64,000 nt of DNA. Source: Actinophytocola sp050699935 (GTDB lineage Bacteria; Actinomycetota; Actinomycetes; Mycobacteriales; Pseudonocardiaceae). Location: positions 53,337 through 117,336 of the forward strand of contig NZ_JBOHGB010000008.1 in assembly GCF_050699935.1 (NCBI RefSeq). Reading direction: 5' to 3'. Within the stretch, counting starts at the first letter, position 1; the number at the start of each line of letters is the position of its first letter. Both the position numbers and the translations under genes were made by a program. Below are positions 1-8,647 of the stretch, in pieces. The notes beneath the pieces were generated by a model that was not told the DNA's origin, made no database searches, and saw only the letters and a program-made list of their open reading frames with translations.

Positions 1-15
1 GTTGGAGGAGGCTGT

Positions 16-1275
16 ATGAACTTGCAGATCGGGGACGAGCGCGAGGTTGACGCGATACGGCTCCCGCAGTGGGGGTGGGTCGCCCCGACGCCCGATGCTG
101 TTGTGCCGTTCGCGGTGCTCGACGCGGCCGGGCGGCCAGTCGAGCCCATCCGGCTGTTCCTGCGTGATTTCGTTGCCCGCGGGCGGCGAGCCGGCAGTGT
201 CCGCAGCTACTCGTACGCGCTGTTGCGCTGGTGGCGGTGGCTGATAGTCATCGAGGTGGAATGGGACCGAGCTACCTCGGCCGAGGTCCGTGAGTTCGTG
301 CTGTGGTTGCAGCGCACCACCAAGCCCCGCCGGTCGGCGCGCACCAAGTCGGCGGCCACCGCGGGCACGGTCAACCCGATCACCCGCAAGACATACCTGG
401 ACGACCGCTATCAGCCTCGTACGGTCCGGCACAGCAACGCGGTACTGCGCACCTTCTACGAGTTCTGGATCGAGCGCGGCGAGGGCCCGCTGGTCAACCC
501 GGTGCCGCAGGAACGCACGAACGGGCGGCGACCGAACGCGCACCACAACCCGCTGGAGCCGTTCCGGCCGCAGGGCAAGCTGCGGTACAACCCGCCGGTC
601 CCCAAACGCCGGCCACGGGTGATCTCCGACCAACGCTGGGACGAGCTGTTCGCGGCACTTCGGTCGGATCGCGACCGGGCCATCGTCGCGATCGTGATCA
701 GCAACGGCATCCGCGCGGCCGAGCTGTTGGGCATCCGCAGCGCGGACCTGGACTGGGGTGAGCAGCTGGTGCGAGTGCGACGCAAGGGCACCGGCGCCGA
801 GCAGTGGCTCCCCGCCAGCGCCGACGCCTTCGTTTGGTTGCGCCTCGTCCTCGACCAAGCCGGCGAGATAGGCCCGAGCGACCCGATCTGGTGGACACTG
901 CGTCGCCGACGCCGCTCCAGCGGCTCGCTTGGCCGGCAGCCGTTGAACTACGACGCGCTACGCGCGGTGTTCCGGCGTTTGAACGAGGTGCTCGGCACGA
1001 ACTACTCGATGCACGACCTCCGCCATACCTGTGCGCTGCGGATGCTGCGCGACAAGAACCTCTCCGTGCGCGACGTCCAGGAGATCCTTGGCCACGCCCA
1101 CCTGTCCACCACCCAGACCTACCTCGAAGAAGACCCCGAAGTGGTGATCAGCCGCGTGCACCAACACCTGGCCGACCGCCAGCGCCGCAACGTCGTGCCG
1201 CCGGTCCCGGCGGCGGCGTCCGCGACGGCCTACAACCCCGACGACCTCGCGGTGTTGTTCGGAGGACCGCGATGA
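16..1275 (+). CDS. Tyrosine recombinase/integrase
   Basis: A 419-aa phage-integrase-family recombinase, expected to cut and rejoin DNA through a tyrosine intermediate. The N-terminal part (about residues 45-150) looks like a SAM-like core-binding domain. The catalytic half shows the expected residues: Arg in SNGIRAAELLGI, HxxR in HDLRHTCALRML, and LGHAHLSTTQTYL with the late His and nucleophilic Tyr. ATG follows GGAGG closely. Its stop overlaps the next start (ATGA), so the two recombinases are probably co-translated, as in Tn554-like transposons that use paired tyrosine recombinases. The family is clear; the element it moves is inferred. Confidence 0.93.
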   Translation: MNLQIGDEREVDAIRLPQWGWVAPTPDAVVPFAVLDAAGRPVEPIRLFLRDFVARGRRAGSVRSYSYALLRWWRWLIVIEVEWDRATSAEVREFVLWLQRTTKPRRSARTKSAATAGTVNPITRKTYLDDRYQPRTVRHSNAVLRTFYEFWIERGEGPLVNPVPQERTNGRRPNAHHNPLEPFRPQGKLRYNPPVPKRRPRVISDQRWDELFAALRSDRDRAIVAIVISNGIRAAELLGIRSADLDWGEQLVRVRRKGTGAEQWLPASADAFVWLRLVLDQAGEIGPSDPIWWTLRRRRRSSGSLGRQPLNYDALRAVFRRLNEVLGTNYSMHDLRHTCALRMLRDKNLSVRDVQEILGHAHLSTTQTYLEEDPEVVISRVHQHLADRQRRNVVPPVPAAASATAYNPDDLAVLFGGPR

Positions 1276-3683
1276 CCACCACCAATGCGCCGCTCGCCGA
1301 GCCAGCCCGATTCGGGCATTTCCGGGCGCCGGAGGCCCCGGCGTCCGAGGTGCAGCGGGTCGGCTCGCTCGACACCGTGCCCGCCGCGGAGCTGCTGCGG
1401 TTGCTGCCCACGCTGTCGACGTGGCCGGCGCCCGGCACGACGAAGGCACGGGCCGGGGCCTACGGTGCCAGGCTGGTGTTGGGCTGGCTGGAGACCATGA
1501 CCGCCGCCGGCTGGCAGGCCCGGTGGCTGGCCAGCGGCGCCGATCAGGAGGGCAAGGGCTGGATCGACGCCCTGGTCGCCAGCCAGACCCCCCGGTCTCC
1601 GGCCGTAGTGCGCGACGAGATCACGGCTGGGCTGGCCGGGCTGCTGCTATGCCGGGTGATGTTGCCGAGCTACGACTTCCTGGTCGGCTACGGCGCGATG
1701 AACCTGTTCCGCAACGTGCGCCGCGAACTCACACCCGAGGTGTTCGACCGGGCGGAGGCCGCCGCCCGCCAGAGAGGGATGGCCGGGCGGCAGGTCGCCG
1801 AGGTCCTCACCGTCTTGTCCAAGATCGTCCTGCACACCGGCAAGTACGTCGACCAGATCAGCGCCGAGGACATCATGGTGTTCCGGGCCTGGAATATCAG
1901 CCGCTACTCCCGGCACAAGAGCGGCTTGCACGGGGCCTGGGACGTGCTGCGCGACATTGGTGTGCTCGACGCCGACGCCACGCTGCGGGCCACCCTGCGC
2001 CTGGGCCAGCCGACGATCGACGAGCTGGTCGACCGGCGCCAGATCCGCTGCCGCTCGGTGCGCGACGTGCTGGTGCGTTACCTGTCCGAGCGGGCACCTA
2101 GCCTGGATTTCAGCTCACTGCGGCAACTCGCCGCGACCCTGGCCGGGACGTTCTGGGCCGACATCGAACACCACCATCCCGGTATCGACACCCTCGACTT
2201 GCCCACCGAGATCGCCGACGCCTGGAAACACCGCCTGACCTACGTAACCAAGAAAGGCGTCGCCGGCCGGGAACGCAAGGGACGCCTGGAGGTCCTCTCC
2301 CGGGTGCGCACGTTCTACCTCGACATCCAGGAGTGGGCCCACGAAGACGCTACGTGGGCGCCGTGGGCGGTGCGCAGCCCGATCCGCCGCAGCGAGACCG
2401 AAGGGATCGCCAAGCAGAACCGGGCTCGGACCGCTGCGGTGCACCAGCGCATCCGGGAACGCCTGCCCCACCTGCCCGTCCTGGTCGACACAGCCGAACG
2501 GCATCGCGCCTACATGGCCGGCCTACTGGCCGCCGCCCGCGCCACCCCGATCGGCCAGACATTCGACCATGACGACACCCGCTACCGGCGCACCGCCTAC
2601 AAATGGGACGGCCACCGCAGTGCCACCCAACACGGCCCGGACGCCGTCCTGGTGGAGAACACCGGCACCGGCGAGACGAGTGAGCTGCTCCGCGCCGAAG
2701 AGGACGCCTTCTGGTCCTGGGCGGTTATCGAAGTGCTGCGCCACACCGGGGTCCGGGTCGAGGAACTGCTGGAGATCACCCACCTCGCGCCGGTGTCCTA
2801 CCGGCTGCCCGAGACCGGCGAAGTCGTCCCGTTGCTGCAGATCGTGCCGTCCAAGAGCAACGAGGAGCGGCTGCTCCTAGTCACCCCGGAGCTGGCCAGC
2901 GTGCTCGCCACCGTCATCCACCGCATCCGGGCCGCCGACGGCCAGGTGCCGCTGGCCGCCCGCTACGACCCACACGAGCGCGTCACCGGGCCGCTGCTGC
3001 CGCACCTGTTCCAACGCAAGATCGGCTGGCGCCGCGAGATCATCAGCACCAGGGTCCTCTATCGCCTGCTCAACGACAGCCTGCTCCGCGCAGAATTGAC
3101 CGACCGCGTCGGCCAACCGCTGCGCTACACCCCACACGACTTCCGCAGAATCTTCGCCACCGACGCCGTCACCGGCGGACTCCCGGTGCACATCGCCGCC
3201 AAGATCCTCGGCCATCACAACTTGTCCACCACACATTCCTACCTGGCTGTCTTCCAGGCCGAACTGATCCAGTCCTACCGCGCCTACCTGGACAACCGAC
3301 GCGCTTACCGCCCCACCGCCGAGTACCGCGAACCGACCGAAGAGGAGTGGACCGAGTTCCAGAAGCACTTCGAGCTACGCAAGGTTGAACTCGGCACGTG
3401 CGGGCGACCCTACGGAACCCCTTGCGCGCACGAGCACGCCTGTGTCCGCTGCCCCATGCTGCGGGTATCGCCCGCCCAGCGGGCCCGACTCGTCGAGATC
3501 GCCCACAACCTCGCGGACCGGATCAACGAGGCCCGCGCCAACGGTTGGCTCGGCGAAGTGCAAGGTCTGCAGGTGAGCCTGGAGGCCGCCCGCAAGAAGC
3601 TCGCGTCGCTGGACCGGCTGGCACGCAATCACGCTGTCGCAGGGCCAGTCGAGATCGGGATGCCCGCCATCGGGCGCACGTGA
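1272..3683 (+). CDS. Large tyrosine recombinase (TnpB-like)
   Basis: An 803-aa protein, much longer than ordinary integrases and comparable to the large partner of Tn554-type recombinase pairs. The catalytic domain lies around residues 480-680: Arg in HTGVRVEELLEI, HxxR in HDFRRIFATDAV, and LGHHNLSTTHSYL with the nucleophilic Tyr. A cysteine/histidine cluster follows (CGRPYGTPCAHEHACVRC), which may bind zinc. The ATG at 1272 overlaps the previous stop and follows GGAGGA. The open frame extends further upstream inside the first gene, but that part is antisense-like sequence and was rejected. I see no small TnpC-like gene after it. Confidence 0.9.
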   Translation: MTTTNAPLAEPARFGHFRAPEAPASEVQRVGSLDTVPAAELLRLLPTLSTWPAPGTTKARAGAYGARLVLGWLETMTAAGWQARWLASGADQEGKGWIDALVASQTPRSPAVVRDEITAGLAGLLLCRVMLPSYDFLVGYGAMNLFRNVRRELTPEVFDRAEAAARQRGMAGRQVAEVLTVLSKIVLHTGKYVDQISAEDIMVFRAWNISRYSRHKSGLHGAWDVLRDIGVLDADATLRATLRLGQPTIDELVDRRQIRCRSVRDVLVRYLSERAPSLDFSSLRQLAATLAGTFWADIEHHHPGIDTLDLPTEIADAWKHRLTYVTKKGVAGRERKGRLEVLSRVRTFYLDIQEWAHEDATWAPWAVRSPIRRSETEGIAKQNRARTAAVHQRIRERLPHLPVLVDTAERHRAYMAGLLAAARATPIGQTFDHDDTRYRRTAYKWDGHRSATQHGPDAVLVENTGTGETSELLRAEEDAFWSWAVIEVLRHTGVRVEELLEITHLAPVSYRLPETGEVVPLLQIVPSKSNEERLLLVTPELASVLATVIHRIRAADGQVPLAARYDPHERVTGPLLPHLFQRKIGWRREIISTRVLYRLLNDSLLRAELTDRVGQPLRYTPHDFRRIFATDAVTGGLPVHIAAKILGHHNLSTTHSYLAVFQAELIQSYRAYLDNRRAYRPTAEYREPTEEEWTEFQKHFELRKVELGTCGRPYGTPCAHEHACVRCPMLRVSPAQRARLVEIAHNLADRINEARANGWLGEVQGLQVSLEAARKKLASLDRLARNHAVAGPVEIGMPAIGRT

Positions 3684-3727
3684 ACAGCGAACTCCCGGGC
3701 AGGTTGGCCCTGGGGGATGATGGCGCC

Positions 3728-5122
3728 ATGGTTGCTCTTCGGTCCCGGCGGCTCGAAACCCTGTTCGGCGCTCACCTCAGCGAGCTGCGCGCTGCGCACA
3801 TCCACTCGCTGGTCGAGTCGAGCACGCAGGAATCGTTCGATCTTGAGTTCAAGGGCGAGCCCTACGGCCGCGGAGACTCCGACCGACGTGCGCTCGCCGG
3901 CGACGTCGCCGCGCTGGCCAACACCGCCGGCGGCCTGATCCTCATCGGCGTGACAGAGGATGCCCAGTCCCGCGCCGAGGACGACCCCGGAGCGGAACTG
4001 TCCGGCGCTGAAGTACGGCGGATCGAGCAGGTCGTGGCCAGCCTGGTCGCCCCGGTTCCGGTGTTCGACGTCTGGCAGGTGGTCAAGGAGCCCCATCCGA
4101 ACGCACCAGCCGGCAGCCCGCCCGCCGACGGCACCCAGGGCTTCATCTTGATCGCCGTGGCCCGCGGCACGCAGTATCCACACGCCGTCCTGGTCAACGA
4201 CGGTCTGCGATTCCCCAAGCGCAACGGCTCAACCACCCGATACCTGTCCGAGCCCGAGGTCGCCGCGGCCTATCGGGACCGGCTCGCCGGCTGGGAGCAG
4301 CGGGCCCGACGGGTTACCGAGATCGAGCAGGACGCTCTCGCCCGTCTCGACACCACTGACCAGGACCCATGGGTGGTGGTCACCCTCGTCCCCGACCAGC
4401 CCGGCGAGTTCGTCATCACCCAGGCCGCCTACTCCGCCTTCCAACGCGAACTCAGGACCACCCCGGTGCGGCTTTTCACGACCGGCACGACCTTCACCCG
4501 GTTCGCCACCGGGCGACGCCGGCTGCTCGCCGACGGGACGCACAACAACCCACTCGCCCGCTATGGATCACTCGAACTGCACACCGACGGCTCCGGCGTC
4601 TACGCGGTGAACGTCCATGACCTATCCCGCGGACGGTCGTGGGAAACACCGAACGACGAAACCCCCCGAGTACGGTTGATAAGCGACGACGCGCTCACAG
4701 TCGGTCTGGTGTCCGGGCTGCTCTATCTCGCCCGGCACGCCCAAGACCGGGCCGCCGCAGGCGGGGGTGTACTGGTCCGAGCCCAACTGCACCCCGTCTC
4801 CGACCAGCAGCCTATCCAGATCGGACACCGGACACCCTTCAACGACCCCCGAAGCCCGCAGGCGCTCACTACAGCCCCACCGCCGGCCGAGACAGCCGCC
4901 GCACTCGACGACCTCATCCAACCCGGACCAGAACTCCTCGCCACAGCTTGCCGGCTGGTCGACGAGATCGGACAAGCCTTCGGCATCCCGGAAATGGGCC
5001 AACTCACCACCACCGGCGAACTACGGCAACGCCACTGGGACGAAGACTTCGGAAGCCTCATGATCCCCTGGGCCAAACAACACGGCATCACCGTCACCGA
5101 AGACGTGATCAAGATCGAGTAA
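3728..5122 (+). CDS. AlbA_2/Schlafen-type domain protein
   Basis: A 464-aa protein whose N-terminal 150 residues match the AlbA_2 (Schlafen AlbA) fold: ESFDLEFKGEPYG, then GDVAALANTAGGLILIGV, then a later strand GFILIAVARG and LRFPKRNGSTTRYL. The family is common in mobile elements and defence loci, and members can bind or cut nucleic acid. The C-terminal 250 residues are not recognised. The start is the ATG after TGGCGCC; an earlier reading frame enters through the recombinase and was rejected. It lies 44 bp after the recombinase pair and may be its passenger. Activity is not provable from sequence. Confidence 0.75.
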   Translation: MVALRSRRLETLFGAHLSELRAAHIHSLVESSTQESFDLEFKGEPYGRGDSDRRALAGDVAALANTAGGLILIGVTEDAQSRAEDDPGAELSGAEVRRIEQVVASLVAPVPVFDVWQVVKEPHPNAPAGSPPADGTQGFILIAVARGTQYPHAVLVNDGLRFPKRNGSTTRYLSEPEVAAAYRDRLAGWEQRARRVTEIEQDALARLDTTDQDPWVVVTLVPDQPGEFVITQAAYSAFQRELRTTPVRLFTTGTTFTRFATGRRRLLADGTHNNPLARYGSLELHTDGSGVYAVNVHDLSRGRSWETPNDETPRVRLISDDALTVGLVSGLLYLARHAQDRAAAGGGVLVRAQLHPVSDQQPIQIGHRTPFNDPRSPQALTTAPPPAETAAALDDLIQPGPELLATACRLVDEIGQAFGIPEMGQLTTTGELRQRHWDEDFGSLMIPWAKQHGITVTEDVIKIE

Positions 5123-5305
5123 CTGAGGTCGCTCGTAGTATCCGCCGAATTTCGGGCGGTATACCCTGACCTGTGATAACTCGCCTGCCGGAGCGGTCTC
5201 GTCGTGACCGGCTGTGGGCGATGACGGTGCCGCCGGTGGGTGCCGTGATGGCGATCGGCTCGTCCGTGCTCCAGTAGCCTGCTGATCGTCCTTGGGGGCT
5301 GGAGG

Positions 5306-5421
5306 TTGTTGTTGGCCACGCGGGTGTTCGCCGACGAGGAACTGGAGCGCCTTCAGGAGTTCCCCGGGATCGGGCGGGACGAGCTGTTCCGGCACTTCAC
5401 CCTCACCGACGCCGACCGCGC
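5306..5421 (+). pseudogene. Tn3-family transposase N-terminal remnant (DUF4158-like)
   Basis: About 36 residues resemble the N-terminal domain of Tn3-family transposases (RVFADEELERLQEFPG, then FRHFTLTDADRA). The similarity stops abruptly and the following sequence shifts into unrelated integrase-like sequence. I call it a truncated remnant, with no functional product expected. Confidence 0.6.
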
Positions 5422-5520
5422 GTCAGGCGGGTGCACCCGGGTCGGGTGCGGTCGTCCCACTTGTCGAGGGCCTCGCGTAGTCGCAGGGCTCGGTCGGGGT
5501 CGAGGTCTGCGCGGTGCGCG

Positions 5521-5816
5521 CGCCGTCGACGCGTTCCTGGACTCTCCGAAGATCAACGGCAACGTGAACACGCGGCGCGCCTACGCTGGCGTGCTGGATC
5601 GGGCTGCCGAGCTGCTCGACCCGGACCGCGCGTTGGCCGCGCGGCCAACCAGCAAGACGTGCTCACCATGCTCACACCCGTGGTCGCTGACGCCCTCGGC
5701 TAACACCACCCGGTTACCACCACCAAGATCGCCACACAGGCTGGCGCTTCCTGGAATCGCTACGTCCCAGGCGATCACTCACCGCCACAATCAGGACGAA
5801 CCCGCGATAGTTGAAT
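5521..5816 (+). pseudogene. Integrase remnant, internally deleted
   Basis: Two pieces of a tyrosine integrase are joined by a deletion. The first looks like a core-binding start (VDAFLDSPKINGNVNTRRAY). The second, about 5670-5816, looks like an extreme C-terminus (MLTPVVADALG, then HHPVTTTKIATQAGASWNRY, then VPGDH). A TAA stop replaces the Tyr codon expected after DALG. A diverged copy of the C-terminal piece lies at 7737-7921, beyond the next two genes. Confidence 0.55.
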
Positions 5817-5888
5817 AGGCGATGTCACCAGTCTCCGGTCGGTGTCCAGGCGCGGGTCGCGGTCCGCCGCCTGGACCACTGCGGTCGG

Positions 5889-7295
5889 TCACTGTGGCCC
5901 TTCAAACCAGCCCTCGGTGGTCCGCGTCGCGACGCTGCCCTCGATGGACTTCAGCACCTCGGTGAACCGTTCGGGCAGGCCGTGGCCATAGGCAGCGGAG
6001 TGCAGCCACCGCAACACGTCGGTTAGTTGCCACGCCCCGCCGCCTGACTCGACCTCGGCCGCCACCTCGACCACCCGTCGTGCCAGCAGCACGCGGTCCT
6101 CGGGCCGGGCGTTCCCGGCGTGCAGCGCGAGGCGGAGCAACTCGGCGAACCGCTCGGCGTAGGGCGAGGCGTGCGTGTTCTGGAAGTCCGCGACGACGGT
6201 GTCCACCGGCTTGTGGATAAACGTTGTAGGCCCGTTGAAGGTGAAATTCTCCACGGTGGCGTGCGAGATCACCACGCGACGGCCGGTGAACTCCGTGGCG
6301 CGCAAGGTGTCCTTCACTGCCGACACCCGGCCCAGCGCCTCGCGGTCGGCCCAGGACGCGGACGCCGCCAACGCCCGCAACGCCTCGGCGCCGCGCAGAC
6401 CGGCCTCCAGCGGAACGCTGTGGTAGAGCTGGTAGAGCTCGGTGACCGCCTCTGTGCGGTCGACCGGTGACTTGCCGCCCGCCGCGCGCTGGATCGTGCC
6501 GAACAGCTCCCGCAGCGAAGCCGGGTCGGCGGACTCGATCGGGAACACGATCGTGCGGTCGTCGGCGCCGCCGAACAGCACGAGGCACGGGAACAGCTCC
6601 GGGGCGACGCCGAGCTCGCGGGCGACGTCGTACAGGCCGCTCTTGTCGTACGGCGCCCGGCGCAGCCAGCGCAGCGCGGCCAGCGGGCGCAGCAGTTCCG
6701 GCTCCAGGTGCTGCCGCCAGTACTTCAGCGCACGCCGCAAGTCCGGCGGGCGTTCCACCACGAAGACGCGCAACAACGGGCCGGACAAGGTGTTCAGCTC
6801 GTTGAAGTGCAGGCGCACGTACGTCGCGAGCGCGGCGTCCTCCTCGGTGTAGAGCAGCGCGCCCCACAGCCGCGGCCAGGCCGCCACCTCCACCGCCGCA
6901 GCGACGTCGAGGGCGTCGAACAACGCCTCCGGACGGCCGAGCGGCATCATCATGTAGCCCGTGGTGGTCGGCACCTCGGCCTTGACCAGGACCAGGTCGT
7001 CCGGCTCCACGGCATCGGCCAGCCGGGCCTCGTCCGGGAGGTTCTCGCCGAGCAGGTCCTCGACCATGGTCCGGGCCACCTCCCACCCGTCCGCGGCCGA
7101 CGCGTCGAGCGCGCGCCGGGCGAACTCGGCGACCGTCGTGTCCGGCTCGACGTCCAGCCCGATCAGCGTCGACCCGAACCGCTGCACGACGGCGGGCCAG
7201 TCGGCGCCGTCGACCAGTGCGTACGCCGCCTCGTGCCCGAGCGAGCCACTGATCTCGGCCCAGTCGCCGACCCACACGATCGCGTTCAGCCGCAC
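5889..7295 (-). CDS. Unknown 468-aa protein with embedded shared motif
   Basis: A 468-aa protein I cannot assign. The GTG start follows GAGGAGG. Residues 1-270 contain segments such as YVRLHFNELNTL and LGVAPELFPCLVLFGG, followed by an acidic/hydrophobic alternation suggestive of an alpha/beta sensor domain. Around residue 350 comes NFTFNGPTTFI..KPVDTV then DFQNTHAS, closely matching the N-terminus of the small gene just upstream. After it lies an alpha-helical stretch. No catalytic motif or membrane segment was seen. The gene is 28 bp downstream of that small partner, so they are probably one operon. The pairing suggests a two-component system held together by the shared module, perhaps a conflict or signalling system. 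This is inference. Confidence 0.7.
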   Translation of the reverse strand: MRLNAIVWVGDWAEISGSLGHEAAYALVDGADWPAVVQRFGSTLIGLDVEPDTTVAEFARRALDASAADGWEVARTMVEDLLGENLPDEARLADAVEPDDLVLVKAEVPTTTGYMMMPLGRPEALFDALDVAAAVEVAAWPRLWGALLYTEEDAALATYVRLHFNELNTLSGPLLRVFVVERPPDLRRALKYWRQHLEPELLRPLAALRWLRRAPYDKSGLYDVARELGVAPELFPCLVLFGGADDRTIVFPIESADPASLRELFGTIQRAAGGKSPVDRTEAVTELYQLYHSVPLEAGLRGAEALRALAASASWADREALGRVSAVKDTLRATEFTGRRVVISHATVENFTFNGPTTFIHKPVDTVVADFQNTHASPYAERFAELLRLALHAGNARPEDRVLLARRVVEVAAEVESGGGAWQLTDVLRWLHSAAYGHGLPERFTEVLKSIEGSVATRTTEGWFEGPQ

Positions 7296-7323
7296 CCACG
7301 TCCCTCCTCGTGCTGTCGCGGTG

Positions 7324-7656
7324 TCAGGCGAACATCGAAGAGACGCTGTCCACGATCGTGGACGCGGGCGCGGCGATGTCTGCGGCCCGCGACACGATCC
7401 GGCTGATCGCGCCGAGCTTCGACTCGACCGCGGCAGGCTCGTCGGTGTCCGCCGCTGCGGCGGTCTCGTCGATCAGGCGGGCGGTGTCCTCGCGTTCCGC
7501 GTCGCTCAGGTCGCGACTGGACAGCACCAGCTCCATCAGCCGGGCGAGCTGCTCGCCGTGCGCCGAGGCGTGGGTGTTCTGGAAGTCCCGGATGACGGTG
7601 TCCACCGGCTTGTTGATGAACGTCGTCGGACCGTGGAAGTGGAAGTTCTCGGTCAT
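7324..7656 (-). CDS. Unknown 110-aa protein with FxGPTTFI motif
   Basis: A 110-aa protein beginning with NFHFHGPTTFINKPVDTV followed by DFQNTHAS, then a helical, acidic C-terminal region (about residues 35-110). The same N-terminal motif lies inside the 468-aa protein encoded immediately downstream. Translation starts at ATG 7656 after a GGGGGA box. The short beta-rich motif may be an interaction or oligomerisation tag; this is inferred only from its duplication. No enzyme motif was seen. Confidence 0.7.
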   Translation of the reverse strand: MTENFHFHGPTTFINKPVDTVIRDFQNTHASAHGEQLARLMELVLSSRDLSDAEREDTARLIDETAAAADTDEPAAVESKLGAISRIVSRAADIAAPASTIVDSVSSMFA

Positions 7657-7736
7657 TCGCTGTCCCCCTTGCCCGGAAGGATAGCGAAGGTCAACGGCCA
7701 GCCGTTCGAGCGCCGATCCGCCAGCACGTCCTGGAG

Positions 7737-7921
7737 ATGCGCCCCCGTCGTCACGGACGCCCTCGGCTACCACCCGGTCACCGCGACCAGGCTCGCCAAC
7801 CAGGCGGGCGCCACCTGGAGCCGATACGTCCCCCCGGCGATCACACGCAGCCACCGTCAGGCGAATCCGCGACCGTTGAATACGCGACCTCACCCGTCGT
7901 CGACCCCTACCTGGAGCGATG
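7737..7921 (+). pseudogene. Integrase C-terminal remnant
   Basis: It encodes VVTDALGYHPVTATRLANQA then GATWSRYVP, an obvious relative of the remnant at 5670-5816. After RYVP the related reading (PGDHTQPPSGES) continues only in another frame, so one extra C has disrupted it. Together the two remnants flank the two-gene module at 5889-7656. Confidence 0.5.
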
Positions 7922-7959
7922 AAGATCAACTTCTAGTCCGGTAAAGGCTGTCCTGCCGC

Positions 7960-8115
7960 TTCTGCCCTCTCGCAGCCAGGAACGACTTGGTCCAGTCCGC
8001 ACGGCTGAACCCCGACCTGGCGCAGGAGTATGCGGACGCCGAAACCCGCATGGGCGAGCCCTTCAAGAAGAACCTGCCTATGCGCAGCATCATCGAACTC
8101 GCGCGGCAACGCTGA
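7960..8115 (+). pseudogene. C-terminal fragment of an unidentified gene
   Basis: An open stretch ends in RNDLVQSARLNPDLAQEYAD, then METRMG-like residues and MRSIIELARQR before TGA. It has amphipathic, protein-like composition but no start codon with a ribosome binding site. It is probably the tail of a lost gene; the parent is not identified. The rest of 7657-8411 holds the adjacent integrase remnant and the inverted repeat at 8199-8270. Confidence 0.35.
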
Positions 8116-8198
8116 TTGGGCCTACGCCTGGGCCTTGAGGCACATGGGCGATCGCGCGTCCGCCCGCAGGGTGTGGGGCGCGCGCAGCCTGCCACGCC

Positions 8199-8270
8199 GC
8201 CGCGGTGGGTCAAGCCGCAGCTATCGAGGCCCCTCGCCGCCGCGGCGCGGGCGGCTTGACCCACCGCGGC
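8199..8270. repeat. 20-bp perfect inverted repeat with structured loop
   Basis: The arm GCCGCGGTGGGTCAAGCCGC (8199-8218) is exactly reverse-complemented at 8251-8270. The 32-nt loop itself contains CGAGG..CCTCG and another GC-rich dyad. It lies in a gene-free gap of about 300 bp. It could be a transcription terminator, a REP-like dispersed palindrome or an element boundary. Confidence 0.85.
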
Positions 8271-8411
8271 TCACGTGGCTGACGCGATAAGCGCCCCACA
8301 TCCCGGGGCCGACACCAGCGGCATTGCCGTCACGGTGGTCGCTGCTCAGCGTGGCTCCCGAATCGGTTTGAAGTCCTCCGGAGTCGCCGCAACACGACGA
8401 AGGAATCAGTC

Positions 8412-8552
8412 ATGCGCAACGCCATTTTCCGAGACAAGAACGGTGTTCTGGTTCGTGTGCAGCGGACCGCATCCGGATATTTGATCACCTATCCCGATGG
8501 GCGCACGCTCACTATCTCCTCGCGCGGGCCCGGCATTCGTATCCGTGCATAA
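8412..8552 (+). CDS. Small hypothetical protein (46 aa)
   Basis: A 46-aa basic protein, MRNAIFRDKNGVLVRVQRTA followed by an alternating beta-like pattern ending RGPGIRIRA. AAGGA sits 8-9 nt before the ATG. It is the first gene of the long plus-strand run of the mobile element. No known domain; the strong ribosome binding site and composition support it being real. Confidence 0.6.
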   Translation: MRNAIFRDKNGVLVRVQRTASGYLITYPDGRTLTISSRGPGIRIRA

Positions 8553-8647
8553 GGGAATCGAACTCCCTGTAAACCACCCCATCCCCGCGGTGCGGTCATC
8601 GTAGCCGATTCTGCTCGGCTAATGAGAAAATTTTAGGAAGGGTTATC

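Noticed and set aside
804..1271. Upstream extension of the large recombinase reading frame
   Set aside because: The frame runs through the C-terminus of the first recombinase without protein-like sequence; ATG 1272 has the ribosome binding site and the ATGA overlap.
5902..7299. Second long minus-strand frame over the 468-aa gene
   Set aside because: Arg/Gly/Ala-rich composition with no motifs; a GC-rich shadow frame.
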